From positions 3,664 to 67,663 of the forward strand of contig OENT01000322.1 in the NCBI GenBank assembly GCA_900239685.1: a DNA stretch of 64,000 nt. The letters run 5' to 3'. This document shows, one piece after another, positions 39,793 through 53,638 of the stretch (the stretch's first letter is position 1; the number at the start of each line of letters is the position of its first letter). Both the position numbers and the translations under genes were made by a program. The DNA comes from Rotaria macrura (taxonomy: Eukaryota > Rotifera > Eurotatoria > Philodinida > Philodinidae). The notes under the pieces are model-generated. The model was not told where the DNA came from. It worked only from the letters and a program-made list of their open reading frames with translations, and ran no database searches.

Positions 39793-41229
39793 TTTTTTCC
39801 TAACGTAGGAAAGGAATTCAGAAGAACCGCATTTCAATATTTTTAATTGATAGTAAGAGGAGAACCAACAAAAAAATCATCTTTTCTTAAATTGATTCGG
39901 ACTAAGTTTATTTTATTTCGCAGATCAATTTATTTGACTCACTTGAATCCGATGAAGTATCGTTCAATGACTTCAATAATTTTGCTTCCTTGTTGCACAC
40001 TTCTGAGAAACAATAAGGTTGAGCGTCGCTAATCTCACTATCAGAATATATCCACCAACGGCGAGCATGATACAATCAATTCAAACATCATGACTTTTCC
40101 AATAAATTGAACACACCGTCATATTTGCATTAGACAACTTAGGTTATCCGGAATACTCTAAATGAGTAATAAGAAGTTTGAAACGAATAGTAAATATATT
40201 TTTTGAATTATACCGTTAGATTAGCAACAATCAATTGAAACAAATTAATATGAATTGAAAAAATCGATGATTATTTATCTTTATCTTCGATAATTTTCGA
40301 TTTACTGTTAGTTTTCAACATTATATTTTGTCGCATATCTCAAGATATGAATTGGAAACTTCTTTCACTAGATATTCAGTGCCTTGATTTATTGAATAAT
40401 TATATCTAGGCCGAAAAACAAAACTTTGTCAATGTTGTAATATGTTTTGTTTCTTAAGTACTCATCGATTTCTTCTCAGAGTGATTAAAAGTATCCTTAA
40501 AATATTTACTTATTCATAAACGGCAATGTTTCTTTTTCATATGCTCGTTTGAAACACAGATTTTCTATACATCTTATCCATGATAATCGATCGTCACAAG
40601 TACTTTTAATTGAAGAAAATTTTCTAATTAGAAAAGAAAACGATTAACGTGTAATGTTAATTGTACTAAACCTCCTAAATCTCCAACACAATTATGCCGT
40701 TGATTATAAAATTCATGATGAGAAGAATTGACACTGATAATAGCATGAAATACTTTCCACGATACATATATAATAATACATAAACGGTTTGACAATTTCT
40801 AATCCATTTATACAGAACAAAATTAACAAAAACAAATAATTATCATTGACAGCAATTCAGCATGCATGCGTATGTTCAAAATAAAAATCTTAGATGTCAA
40901 ACAAATCTACATCAAAATATGCTCGATTTATTTTTGATAGGCAGAGCATTCTGTACAATCTATGATCAAAGCTATGCCGCTTTCTATATCCAACATGAAA
41001 ACATTCCGTCACGTTTCGTCAACCAGACTATTCCTAAGTCTTCTTCTTTTTTGTATTTCTTATCTTGCCTTACACTCGACTTCTCTCATCTCATTATTGG
41101 CAAAAAAAAGAAGAACTAATTACTTGAAAATCATAGTATGATAAGGAAAAAAGAAGAGAATCGCTTTTTATTTTTATTTTCTTTTTGTCGAGAGAAATTA
41201 AACAATAGTTCTCCAGGGATCAATCTGTT

Positions 41230-41262
41230 CATCATCATCATCATCATCATCGTCATCATCAT
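41230..41262. repeat. CAT trinucleotide repeat
   Basis: This is an interrupted (CAT)n run of about 11 units, with one CGT interruption at 41251-41253. It lies in non-coding DNA. Confidence 0.9.
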
Positions 41263-43523
41263 GGTATGATGTATTGATGAGCAACTATCTGCGTGATGTT
41301 TTTGATTCCAATCTCTATATTTTTTCTCCACCCATTCTCAATGGAATTACATGACTATTATCTACTGGCAGAATACTGATCGACGATAAGTATATATCGC
41401 CGTTGGGTACTAATGAATTGAACATATAACGGCTATGTTTATATTGGTTAAACGAGTCTAGCTAATTGCTCAGCATGAATATATTGAACATGTGACTTTT
41501 TATCGGAAAGAATTATTCACAAATAAAATATAAAGTATTTCTTTTGGCTTTCACTGCTATCCTATATCAAATTTGTAATTGTGTAAAACTAAAGAATTTA
41601 TTTTTTCTAAATACAACCAATGAAAGTGTGAAAATTTTTATTGATTGATACATATGGCATGATTCTAATTGTGTCAAGTAATACGTTGTTGCAATTGTAG
41701 AAAAACTTGTACACGTATAAATTCTTTTCTATATCATGTTGATAAAACGTTTTTTGAAATCAAGACTCGAAATGAGTTCTGTTAATATTTAAACTTTTTG
41801 ATTACAGATGTATGCTGAAATTCTTAATTTTATTAGTATGTTTCTAATTGAAGAGTCACTATTATAGCACCTCTCTTGTTTTTCTTTTAAAAAAAACCTA
41901 CATCATTTTGACACATTCTTCTGTCTTTCTCTCTTTCACACACGGCTATAGCATTGTATCTATTCGCTATTATCTCTTTCCCATCCATATAGACAATAGA
42001 TGTGTCAAGTATAATGAACTGTTGGGTTTTTGTTCTCTTATTCGATAGTTCATGTTCATTGAAGCACATCAATTCTGTTGTGTTTGTAGATGTCAAAAGA
42101 AGAAGATCAAACACAAGAACAAAAAAGAGATAAATGCGATTTTGTCACTCGACGGTTTGCATGTGTAAACTATTGTCAATGATGCTAGGCTCTTAATGGT
42201 GTCGTGTTCAATTGCCTCCAGGTCAAAGTCAAGTCTACAGATGGTGTCGTGTTGTGTATGAATATAGATTTATATTCTTTCGTTTTTTTTCTCTAAAACA
42301 CACAAAAACAGGAGGATAAAAGAGAATATAGATAGTGATAAACACACCCTGTGATGTTAGTAGTGAAATTGAAACTAAAATCTGTTTGATCTAATGAAGA
42401 AAAGACGAACTTGAATAGACGCGGTTGGTGTATAACTGACACGAACATGCCAACCTATCCTTGATGATGAATACAGTTGATAATGATGGAATAAAAAAAG
42501 AAAGTAACAGGGAAGCGCGTCATCAAACAATCATATCGATTATCGGTTCTGTATTTCCTTGTCGTAACTTGTGCATCGTTAGCACATTCATGTTGAGAAA
42601 CACAGCAAGTGATGAATACTTGATAGATATAAGCAATAAAATTAAAATTATTAAAAATCATGCCGACAACCGTATCACATAAGCCGACTGCACGTCCAGG
42701 TCGCTCATAACAGTTTTCTTGACATTGACTGTCATCAAGGGTATTGAGTATGGTTTTTCCTTAGAATCATTGAGCAAAAACATCCCAAAAGGTCCTTGAG
42801 AAGAAAACTTCTGCGCTCAATTCAGAATATTCCTAAATATCTATGTGAACAATACAAGTTGATTATTTTATGATTTGTAATTTTCGTACTGATTCGTTTT
42901 AAATAGATATGCAAGTCGCTTTTTTTATATGATTATATTTCGATTGACTTGCTCCGCCTCTGTCATGTCTTTTCTTAATGAACTCAACCATAACGGTGTC
43001 CATATGGTGATGTTTACCTAGGTGATTCAATGAAAAGAAGAGAGAGAAAAAACGTCGTATAAGGAGGAGTAGATGAAGATGGTTTGTCCTCAGGCGACAA
43101 GAAATAGATAGATCGATAAATAGATAGGTAGATATTCATGTTACTACTGATGATCGCTTAACGGTTATATATATATATATGTGTCTGTGTAAAAAAAAGA
43201 AATGTATAACAGCCTGGATATTTAGTGATATTTATCTTGTTTTTTTTTCTATAAGAATTAGAATAATAAGGAGCTTCAGGCACGATCTGTTGCTGCTGTA
43301 TTATGAATAGAAATAAGACCGAAAAAAAAAGAAAACGAAAGAAAAAAAACTAGATTTCAATATAAGAGAACAAACACAATGTACAACATGCGAAAAAAAA
43401 ATCTAGAGAATAAGAAAGCAAAGTAGAAGACAAAAGAAAAAACGAATAAAAAAATAAGACAGAACTTTTTTTTTAATAGCGATACTCGTCAAGATTAGGA
43501 TTATAATTTTTCTTTGTTTATGA

Positions 43524-45479
<1,956 letters not shown>

Positions 45480-45790
45480 TTATAAGGATTTTGATTTCGT
45501 TGCCTAATCGAATAAAGAGTGTAAGAATGATGATGAAACGGATTTATCTTAATTTTTGATAGATCCGCAAATATCCTTCTTTTTTTCCTCGCTCATATAT
45601 CTTGTCTTCGATAGGATCTTTTGTTGAAACTACAAGTTACACGCGTCGACCGGTAGAATAGATAACAACAGCATCGATTTTTTTCTTCTATGTATGAGCA
45701 AAAAATGAAGAGCGAATAGTAATATGGCAAAAGAGCAAGATTCTTACGACAAGATATGCATCCATCTAGATTTTTTTTCTATTACCCACC

Positions 45791-45821
45791 CCTCTCTCTC
45801 CTTCTCTCTCTCTTTCTCTCT
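45791..45821. repeat. CT (GA) tract upstream of GATA
   Basis: This interrupted (CT)n tract lies about 310-340 bp upstream of the GATA start codon and reads as a GA-rich tract in the direction of the gene. Such tracts can act in promoters of some animals. A regulatory role here is only inferred from position. Confidence 0.6.
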
Positions 45822-47979
45822 TGGTTCGATATACAAGGCAATTTGAGTGTTCGTAAATGTATGTATGCTATTCTAGTTTTCTTCCTTTTTTTTCTCTTTT
45901 TCTCTATCGCAATATAACGACTAACTAATCAGATAAATGCATTCATGCGAGAGAGAAAAAAGACATAGAAGATGTTCGCACTAGTCCAACGAACACTATC
46001 GATTTTTTTTTCTTTCTTTTTTTTTTTGTTGTTCGGATTCATACACACGATCGGATTGGTCGCTTGATAAAAGATGCGTTTTCGTCCAATGATAAATGAG
46101 AATGATGTTATCTGATTGGAATAAAAAGGAAAGAAGAAAAACAACGACCATTGACACCGTAATGATTAGTTTTCTGTTATATCGGAAGTTAATATTTTCT
46201 TAATCAAAATTAATTAGTTGTCTTCTAAATTTAATTCATAAATAGTTCGATATTGTCTGGACTCGATGAAAGAAAGAGAAGATCAATGACTACAGATACT
46301 AATCCATCGATTTTGGGGGGAATAATGTCAACAAATATGTTTCCTTTTTTCGATGACGATTGATAAGCAGCAAAACATACTATTAGGATAGAAATCTGCT
46401 AAGGAAGAATGAAATTTTTGTAACGTTAGACGCGATAACATTGTCGAGCTATCTGTTCTGAATATTATTGACTTTGATGATTAAATTAATGTATATTTAT
46501 TTATTTAACGTTCAGCTAGTTAATCACGATGAATTATTATGCGGCATTTCGATCTAACACGCGCATATTTGTTTGAAGAAATAAAACATCATGAATGATG
46601 CAACAGTTCTAGTTTTCGGCATGTCCATATATGCACATTCTCTATCATCTTGTTGACCACCAACTGTGAATTTCAGCTCTAATTTCTGTTTTTAAATGAA
46701 GTGCTCTATATTGAACAACACAGAGCACATATTTATATATATATATATATTAGTAAATGATAATTATCAGGCAAATAATTTTTTTGTGAAATATTTCATG
46801 TGGATTCATTCGAAAAACATTCTATAGACATAATATGAAAGTTTTTCTTATTTTGAATATCACACAAGAAGAAACACTTTCATTAGGTTGGTTATATTCT
46901 TTTTTTGCTTGACAGCGCTGAATATTTGTTTATCTATATATTTGATCAATCATTGAATTAATCGAGAACGTAAAAAAATGGGAGAGACGAATGTGACATA
47001 CTCTACCATACAGGTATACTATGAATGTATATCTATATGTATGTATATAAATGAAATCACTTTCGAGACGATGAGTGAGAGTGCGAGTCCATTAGATGAC
47101 AGTTAATCGACAGGCGAACGAATGAATGTAACTGTCATCCATGAACGAACCCATAAATCCTACGCAATAATAATTCATTGTTTTTTGTAGCAAAATGATT
47201 GAACGGAAAAGACATTCCTTATGAGAATTATCACCTAGACCATAGGCCTTTTCTCCTTCTATTGTTATTCATTTTCCCTTGAATAAAATGATAATTAGGT
47301 CATTTGTGAAAAGAAAAGGCTTCTCTTGATAGAAATGAGCCATATATATCTCTATATATATATGCCCTAGGGTGGGCGTTACCGACTCTAACACATTTTT
47401 TTTCTTTACGTTAGAATCGTATTGTTGACGTGCAAAAGAAACGAACTAAGGAAACGAGTGACAGACAGATGGGCTAGTTGCGGGTGTTACATCTACTGAA
47501 ACATATAGATAGACACTTAGCGGAACAACAACGAGCAGTTTTTTTCAATTATATCCCGTTGTTATTTCATTTTGACGCGAGTTCAAGATAATAAATTGAT
47601 ACAAGAAACAAAATGCAAACAACATCTGCCTGTTGATGTACAAAAAAGAAAGACTTAATCCAAATGTTTTGATGAGGATACATGCTTTTTCATTGTTTTT
47701 TCGGCAACACGTTTCTTCTTACTTTGGATAAGTGTGAAAGTTTAAAACGATCTTGATCTCTGTTCTTGAATCCAATTTTGAGTACATGTCTTTCACGCTT
47801 TGAAAAACGAAAAAGCAAGGCTCATATTCACATACATATACAATGAATTAATCATTAAAACTGTTCATTTCTTTGACAAGATCCTCCCACCCATTTCTTA
47901 ACTCAAAGTGCACATATTTGACATAAAGAGAGATCGATGAGTGTCTCTATCTCTTTTACATGTAATTATGGATAAAAAA

Positions 47980-48001
47980 GAAGAAGAAGAAGAAGAAGAA
48001 A
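47980..48001. repeat. GAA trinucleotide repeat
   Basis: This (GAA)n run of about seven units lies in the intergenic DNA between the low-complexity gene and the GATA gene. Confidence 0.9.
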
Positions 48002-48357
48002 AAGGTGAAAGTATATTGCCGACGAACATAGCTACCCCGCTGACACTTAGCGCTAGCAGCTGACTAACATTCATCAATTGGGATATTTCGATTCATATCT
48101 ACGTCCTGTCTCAGAAACAGACTGGATATGCACACCAAAAGAAATTCGCCATGAGGAAGATGCCATCTCAAACTTACATGCGCACATCATTATGATAGAG
48201 TCTATAATTTCATTAGACCGATATATACATATTCCTTATAGTATATTATTCGCATAACTTAATCACAAACTCCGCCTTTTTCAAATGACAATTATCCTAC
48301 GATAATTATTCATTGAAAGTAAATGACAAAAAAGAAAAAAAGAACGAAAAGATATTG

Positions 48358-48363
48358 TTTATT
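48358..48363 (-). promoter_or_regulatory. Polyadenylation signal
   Basis: AATAAA on the minus strand lies about 44 nt downstream of the stop codon of the low-complexity gene, in a typical position for 3' end formation. Confidence 0.5.
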
Positions 48364-48406
48364 TGTTTTAAATATAAATTAGAAGAAAAGAATATTCATT
48401 TGACAA

Positions 48407-50022
48407 TTATTTCTTCTTTTTCTTGGCGTCTTTTCCACTTGATTTTTCTTTTTTACTATCTTTTTTTTTGCTACTACTACCACCACTAAAAGATGCAAAC
48501 ATTAAAATTGTCAGGAAAAAAACCATTAACAATAATTTCCATACTTACTCTTTTTCTGATTTTTTATCTTTTTTTCTTGAAAATAAAAAAAAGAAAATTT
48601 TTCAATTACAACTAGAACGTGGTTCATTATTCGATTGACTTACGCATCACTAGTTTTATCTTTTATCTTTTCTCTAGTTTCATCTGTTATTTCTATATCT
48701 TTCGATTGTTTTAAAGTGCTTCTTGTATTTAATGTACTCATTGGTTTAGTAATTTCATCGACAATGGAAATTTTATCGTCATGGAACATCGATTGATCAA
48801 CTATTTGTGACCTAATAAATGAATATTGTAAAAAAAAAACTTCGATTAAAACACACTCACGGTACTTGAGATGTTTTCAATGGTGATGATATAACTAAAA
48901 TTAGTTGCATGGAATCAAATGTTCTACACATAAATGAAACAAACAAAAAAATATACCAACCATATGGAGGAGTTTTGAAAGCTTCTACAGGTGTATGTTG
49001 AGGTACAGGTTTTATTGCTACTGTTGGTGATAGCTACGTCATAGTTTTAATCAAATTACTTCATTAGTAACAAGATAAGAATACCTGTGATTCTTGTTGC
49101 GCAGAAAGAACTTGTGTTTGTTGTTCTGTTGGCATGGATTTAACTTGTTGATATTGATTACCTTTTTGTAGCAGCATCACAAGTTGTCCTTCAGTAAGAC
49201 CTTGTGGCAGTTGAGATGGTGAATAAGTATGACGGCGAACGTTAATCATATTCGAAGAATCCACTGGAATATTTGTTGGCAAAAATGGACCCGATTGTGG
49301 CGAATCTGAAAGAAAAAGCATCATGAAATAATAGTAGCGGTGGATTTAGAATAATGGCAAATGTCTGTTTTATGATTGTACTTGTGTTAGATAGTTCACT
49401 GTTAACAATAAGAAGCATGTGTCATTAAAAACTTACATGGTTGCCGACCTTCTTCAGTACCATAGTTATAACCTAATCGTTGCTGTTGTTGCTGTTTTTG
49501 TTGTTGTTGTTGAATTGGATTATTTTGATAAGATTGTTGTTGACCATAATAGTTACTATATTGAGAAGGTGTATTCTATAGTAAAACGGGGTTGTAAATA
49601 ATGGAATATGTTTTTGTTTTGGTAATTTCATACTTGTGGTGGATACACATAGGATCCTTGAATATCACGCAACATAGATGCATCTTCATAGTCAATTAAA
49701 ACCATATTATTATTTGTACGTTTGTCTCCTAAACGATTTAACGTATTTGTTGGTACATAGACCTAAAATTGAATGAATTATTTTGACATAGTTATGATCG
49801 ACGTACCTCATAGACAGATAATTCATCATCACTATGTTGCATTATGTTATAATCATTTCGATGATTATATTTACTAGTTCGTGAATATTGATAATTATCA
49901 ATGGCATTGTCTCGTTGATATTTTGAACGATTTGTAACCAATTGAGAATCTCTATCGTATGTATTGTCTTTTCTTCTATACGCATAATCGTAATTTTTTT
50001 GCTGCCTTGATGGTCTAATAGT

Positions 50023-50057
<35 letters not shown>

Positions 50058-50355
50058 CATTATTATCGTCATTATCAATAGCAACATCATCATAACCATA
50101 ATTACTCCTTGTTGGTCGTCTTGTATCTTGTAAATAAAGTTTTGATTGTTGTTGTGGTTTCATACGATTCATTGGATTTTTATTGCATAATTCACGCATG
50201 AGATTATTTTCCAATCGATGAATTTGTGGTATATCAGTATCATCGTTATGATGAATGCATAATAAAAAACAATTATCTAAATAACGATCACGATTATTTG
50301 GTAGTTGAATTGGATCGTTCGATGGTGATAAACCTTGGCGATCTCGATAGGCCAT
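48407..50355 (-). CDS. Low-complexity protein with poly-Asp, Gln-rich and Lys-rich tail
   Basis: Family not recognised. Nine exons join in phase: 50355-49807, 49762-49634, 49575-49437, 49305-49085, 49033-48961, 48894-48861, 48811-48644, 48575-48549 and 48485-48407. They give 472 residues. Features in order are: an N-terminal segment with DRYLDNCFLLCIHH, an eleven-residue Asp run after an Asn/Asp-rich stretch, an Arg/Tyr/Asn-rich region, a segment VYVPTNTLNRLGDKR followed by MVLIDYEDASMLRDIQGSYV, a Gln-rich segment, LPQGLTEGQLVMLLQKG, and a Lys-rich C terminus ending DAKKKKK. Three exons are only 27-73 nt. For exon 5 the donor TATG|GTTGGT was chosen because it keeps the following three exons open. 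An AATAAA lies about 44 nt after the stop (48363-48358). The role is unknown; the basic tail could bind nucleic acid or a membrane. Confidence 0.8.
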
Positions 50356-52873
50356 TTTTTTAATTTTTGGGATTTATTGATCGAAATGAAAATCTACGAA
50401 AAAATCTAGAAGATCTTGCTAAGTTTTCGGTCGAGTATAATGTAAGGAATAAGCAGAACAACAAACAAAAACTCGCGCGTTCATTGTACTAAACATAACT
50501 GTAAATACAATTGTTAACTATAGGAAAGTTAAATTTCAACATCTGAATGCAATTTGATTTTTCTATTAATAAATAATTTAGAATGATTCCGTTATTTTAC
50601 TTTTATGATTTTTCTGAAAATTTTTAAAATGTGCCAAAGAACAAAATTTATGCATAGGAAAGATTCTATATTTCTTATAAACTACTAAACTGTAAACAAT
50701 TCATTTATCTTTGCAAACAGAACCATATGGAAAACGATTGGTATAGAGAATATGTATCTCTCTTTGACGATAATGTCGATTGATACAAACGTTATTTTTA
50801 AACTAAACAAATATACTTTCACACGGAATTGTTTATCATTATTTTTATCTTTCATTCTTGTAAAAAGCATCCACCGAGTACAGAAATAAAAGCTACTTAT
50901 GTATGACATATTCATATTGCATTTGTTTTGTATAGATTTGTACATGTCTTTTATGGCAAGCATCATGCGACGATTATTAATAGAATATTGTCATTAACTA
51001 TTTGACACTTGAAAGAGTTAAAAGAAACATTAGAATTGATTCAAGGACTATTTAAAAGACTTTACGTTTCTTCTTCATTTAAATTACTTTCAATGTCCAA
51101 TGTTTTCCACGTAAAAACGAACTATTTATTAATTGTATCCTTTCAATACAGATTATTTGTATGAAAGTAGTGATGCAGTTCAACTAGAAAAGTTAGACAT
51201 GAATATAACAAAGAGATTTAACTGCAATGTTGATTTTATATCAGCTTCAGTTTCAAAGAACTGGTGTAGGGGAGAGGGAGATTCTGGTTTATACCAGAGA
51301 AGTTCGATAGTTAAAAATTTTTCAATCATTTATTAGATATGGACACATGATGAAGAACACTTCTATTCATCTGTATTAATAATAAAAATAAATAATTTGA
51401 AAACTTCTCAAAAGGTTTATTTTAATTATTTCCTGAACAACAATTCATACACTATTCAAGTGTTTTTACTATTTGATAATGAAAAATGAAGAAATAATGG
51501 TTCGTTACCCATTTCATTAACGATGAGATTGAGGTAGTGTTTCAAGTGATAAAACAGTTTTCAGTCGATACTATGTGCATTGTGAAGACAAACATGAATT
51601 ATGAATATGCTGACTAGACTTTATATCCGTAGTTTGTTACCATATATAGATAGACTGTGTGCTAGATATTTCTAAATGAATAACGTATTGTTGTAACAGT
51701 GAAATTGATGATTGACTTGAAACTTCACATGACGATACTCCCACATAAATATAATTGTTTTTCATGAAACTTTCACATGTTTTGAGTTATTTCATTTATA
51801 AAATGAGATTATTGCATTTACCGATTGACGTGAGTGACATGAAAGAGGTTCTATCATTAGTATAATATAGCACGATAGGAACAATGAAAAGATCTTGGGA
51901 AAAGCATAAAAAGAAAATATTCGCGTTACAATATATTTCTAATTGAATGCACAAATCAAAATTTGAATAAACGTCCTTTTTTGTTCTTATCGCATGATTC
52001 TCGCATAGAATACAACTCCGAGTTACATAATGCTCATCATGTCGAATAACTAGCATTCTATCAATCGGAACACTTTCCTGGTTAGTTTGTATTGTATGAA
52101 AATTCTTAAATTTACATCTAGCACACATAGACAAGCAATCTACATGTTCAACTTCCTGGATGATCAATGGGGGGTTTCTGATAGTGGTTCGTTTGTCTTT
52201 CTAACAGATGATGCAATAGAATATACATCATAAATTCATCATTCGACTTCAAGTTTAATGTCTGAAATGTAAATAATAAGTATGACGTAAAATTAATGAA
52301 AATAGATGTCTCTTCTTGATTGATGGAACAATTCAGGAAGTCATGCAAACAATTGAACCGTACATGACTAATAAAGCAGTCAAAAGAGTATAGCCTTGTG
52401 GCAAATAAAGGAGTTTCTTTTTCTTTCTTTTGTTATGTTGCGATTTCATAATAAATTTCCGCCTCTTCAAATTATGACTCATAATATTTCTCTTGAAATG
52501 AATAGACATAACTATCTGTTCTATATATTTGTCAAAGTATGGCATTGACGTCTTAGTATGACATTTTGACACTGTCAGCTTCTATATCTGGCGCATGTGT
52601 TTATATTTTTTTATATTTTATTAAGACAATATAAAGAAAATTTGAACAAGTAGGAGGTAAAGCCAGGCATTCAATAACATTTATTTTAATTCATTAATCA
52701 GACAACATTAGTGATTTTTGGCATTTGAGAAAGAACGAGAACAAATCTACTTTGATTAAAAAATGTAGATATATTAATATATATATGTCTACCTTGTGTG
52801 TGTGTGTGTGTGTGAGTTAAATAAATAAAATACTTAATAAAAAACCTTCCCATTACTTTTAGTAAAAATAAAA
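50356..52873. other. Intergenic region between divergent genes
   Basis: This 2.5-kb region separates the low-complexity gene (minus) from the secreted-peptide gene (plus), so it should contain both promoters. Three overlapping minus-strand open frames of 66-123 codons cover 51796-52572, but none shows a recognisable protein. A TG repeat lies at 52795-52814. Confidence 0.5.
52795..52814. repeat. TG microsatellite
   Basis: (TG)10 ends about 60 bp upstream of the start codon of the secreted-peptide gene, probably in its promoter or 5' UTR. Confidence 0.9.
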
Positions 52874-53638
52874 ATGGTTCACAGCCATAATTATATAATT
52901 TTAAGCATAATTGCTACGATAATTCTTCTAGTTTTATCAACATGTAATTCACATCCATTGTTTAGTGAATTTCAAGGTTTGTATTCGATTGATTAAGACG
53001 ATACTTGTATTCATTCATAATCGCGATTGATGCTTTTTTGAATTTTAGCAATGGAACGTCCGATTAAATTTCATTCGAAGAATGCCGGCGAAAGATATAT
53101 AAATCGAGTGAGATAGGATCAACTATTGCTTTTACTTTTTCACAATCGAAAATCTTCTTTTTAAAAATTCAGATGAAACAATATTCGGATACGATGGCAC
53201 ACTTGAAGAATTGGCGTCGCAATCTTGATCAATCGATAGAAGATAATTATGAAACATTTCAGGGTAACGGATTAAAAAATAATAAGATCAGATTCGTATG
53301 AAGATGTTTTCTCAAGTTAGAATTAAAGTAGTTAGAAGCACGCACACATGTACTCGAATATCGGAACGATCTTCAACTAGTGACGATGTTCAAATAATGT
53401 TTCAGATAGATTCGGTGTGGGGTCAGCTCTTGCCTGCAACTACTTAGTTGTAGTGACACTATGATTGACATATATCCTTTGAAGAGACTTCGTCTTCTGT
53501 AGCATTGTTGTACAAACTATTGGAAAGACTTCTCCAAAAATTCTTTATTTACTCAATACTTCATGGAATATTCTTGTTTGATGTTTTATTTTTATAGATA
53601 TATTTCGACCATACGATTATTTGGATTATATAAGTTAG
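52874..53638 (+). CDS. Secreted peptide precursor, possibly neuropeptide F-like
   Basis: This small precursor of 97 residues has four exons: 52874-52976, 53049-53107, 53173-53263 and 53598-53638, with phases 1, 0 and 1. Residues 1-26 form a signal peptide: a His-containing start, a long Ile/Leu core, then STCNS. The next segment, HPLFSEFQAMERPIKF, leads into a helix-like stretch ending at a dibasic Arg-Arg after KNW. A C-terminal peptide of about 30 residues follows, including FRPYDYLDYIS. From the Arg-Pro, residues at offsets 0, 1, 4, 13, 14, 17, 20 and the dibasic site at 31-32 match neuropeptide F spacing without gaps (RPxxF, Y(I/L)xx(L/M)xxY). The RPRF-Gly amidation end is absent and replaced by LKNW. 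A hormone precursor is well supported; the NPF relation is a hypothesis. Confidence 0.75.

Larger units (their letters stand above)
36250..43523. other. Long intergenic region without supported genes
   Basis: This 7.3-kb stretch lies between the Ser/Thr/Gln-rich gene and the 3' end of the GATA gene. It contains TA repeats (36297-36331 starts just outside a possible exon, and 36517-36536), a nested pair of small elements at 39464-39792 and a CAT repeat at 41230-41262. A 77-codon open frame at 38548-38315 on the minus strand has fairly even composition but no recognisable match. Confidence 0.5.
45480..48406. other. Intergenic region upstream of the GATA gene
   Basis: This 2.9-kb region separates the GATA start codon from the 3' end of the low-complexity gene and should hold the GATA promoter. 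It is rich in pyrimidine runs, including a CT tract at 45791-45821. It also contains short TA runs (about 46735-46750 and 47342-47365) and a GAA repeat at 47980-48001. No coding sequence was recognised. Confidence 0.5.

Noticed and set aside
49842..50099. Met/Ile-rich minus-strand frame overlapping the low-complexity gene
   Set aside because: It is an alternative frame of the poly-Asp exon.
53049..53263. Glucagon/PACAP-like reading of the secreted peptide
   Set aside because: The segment begins HS and has a Tyr and an Arg near expected sites, but the Phe6 and Thr7 core is absent, and neuropeptide F spacing fits better.
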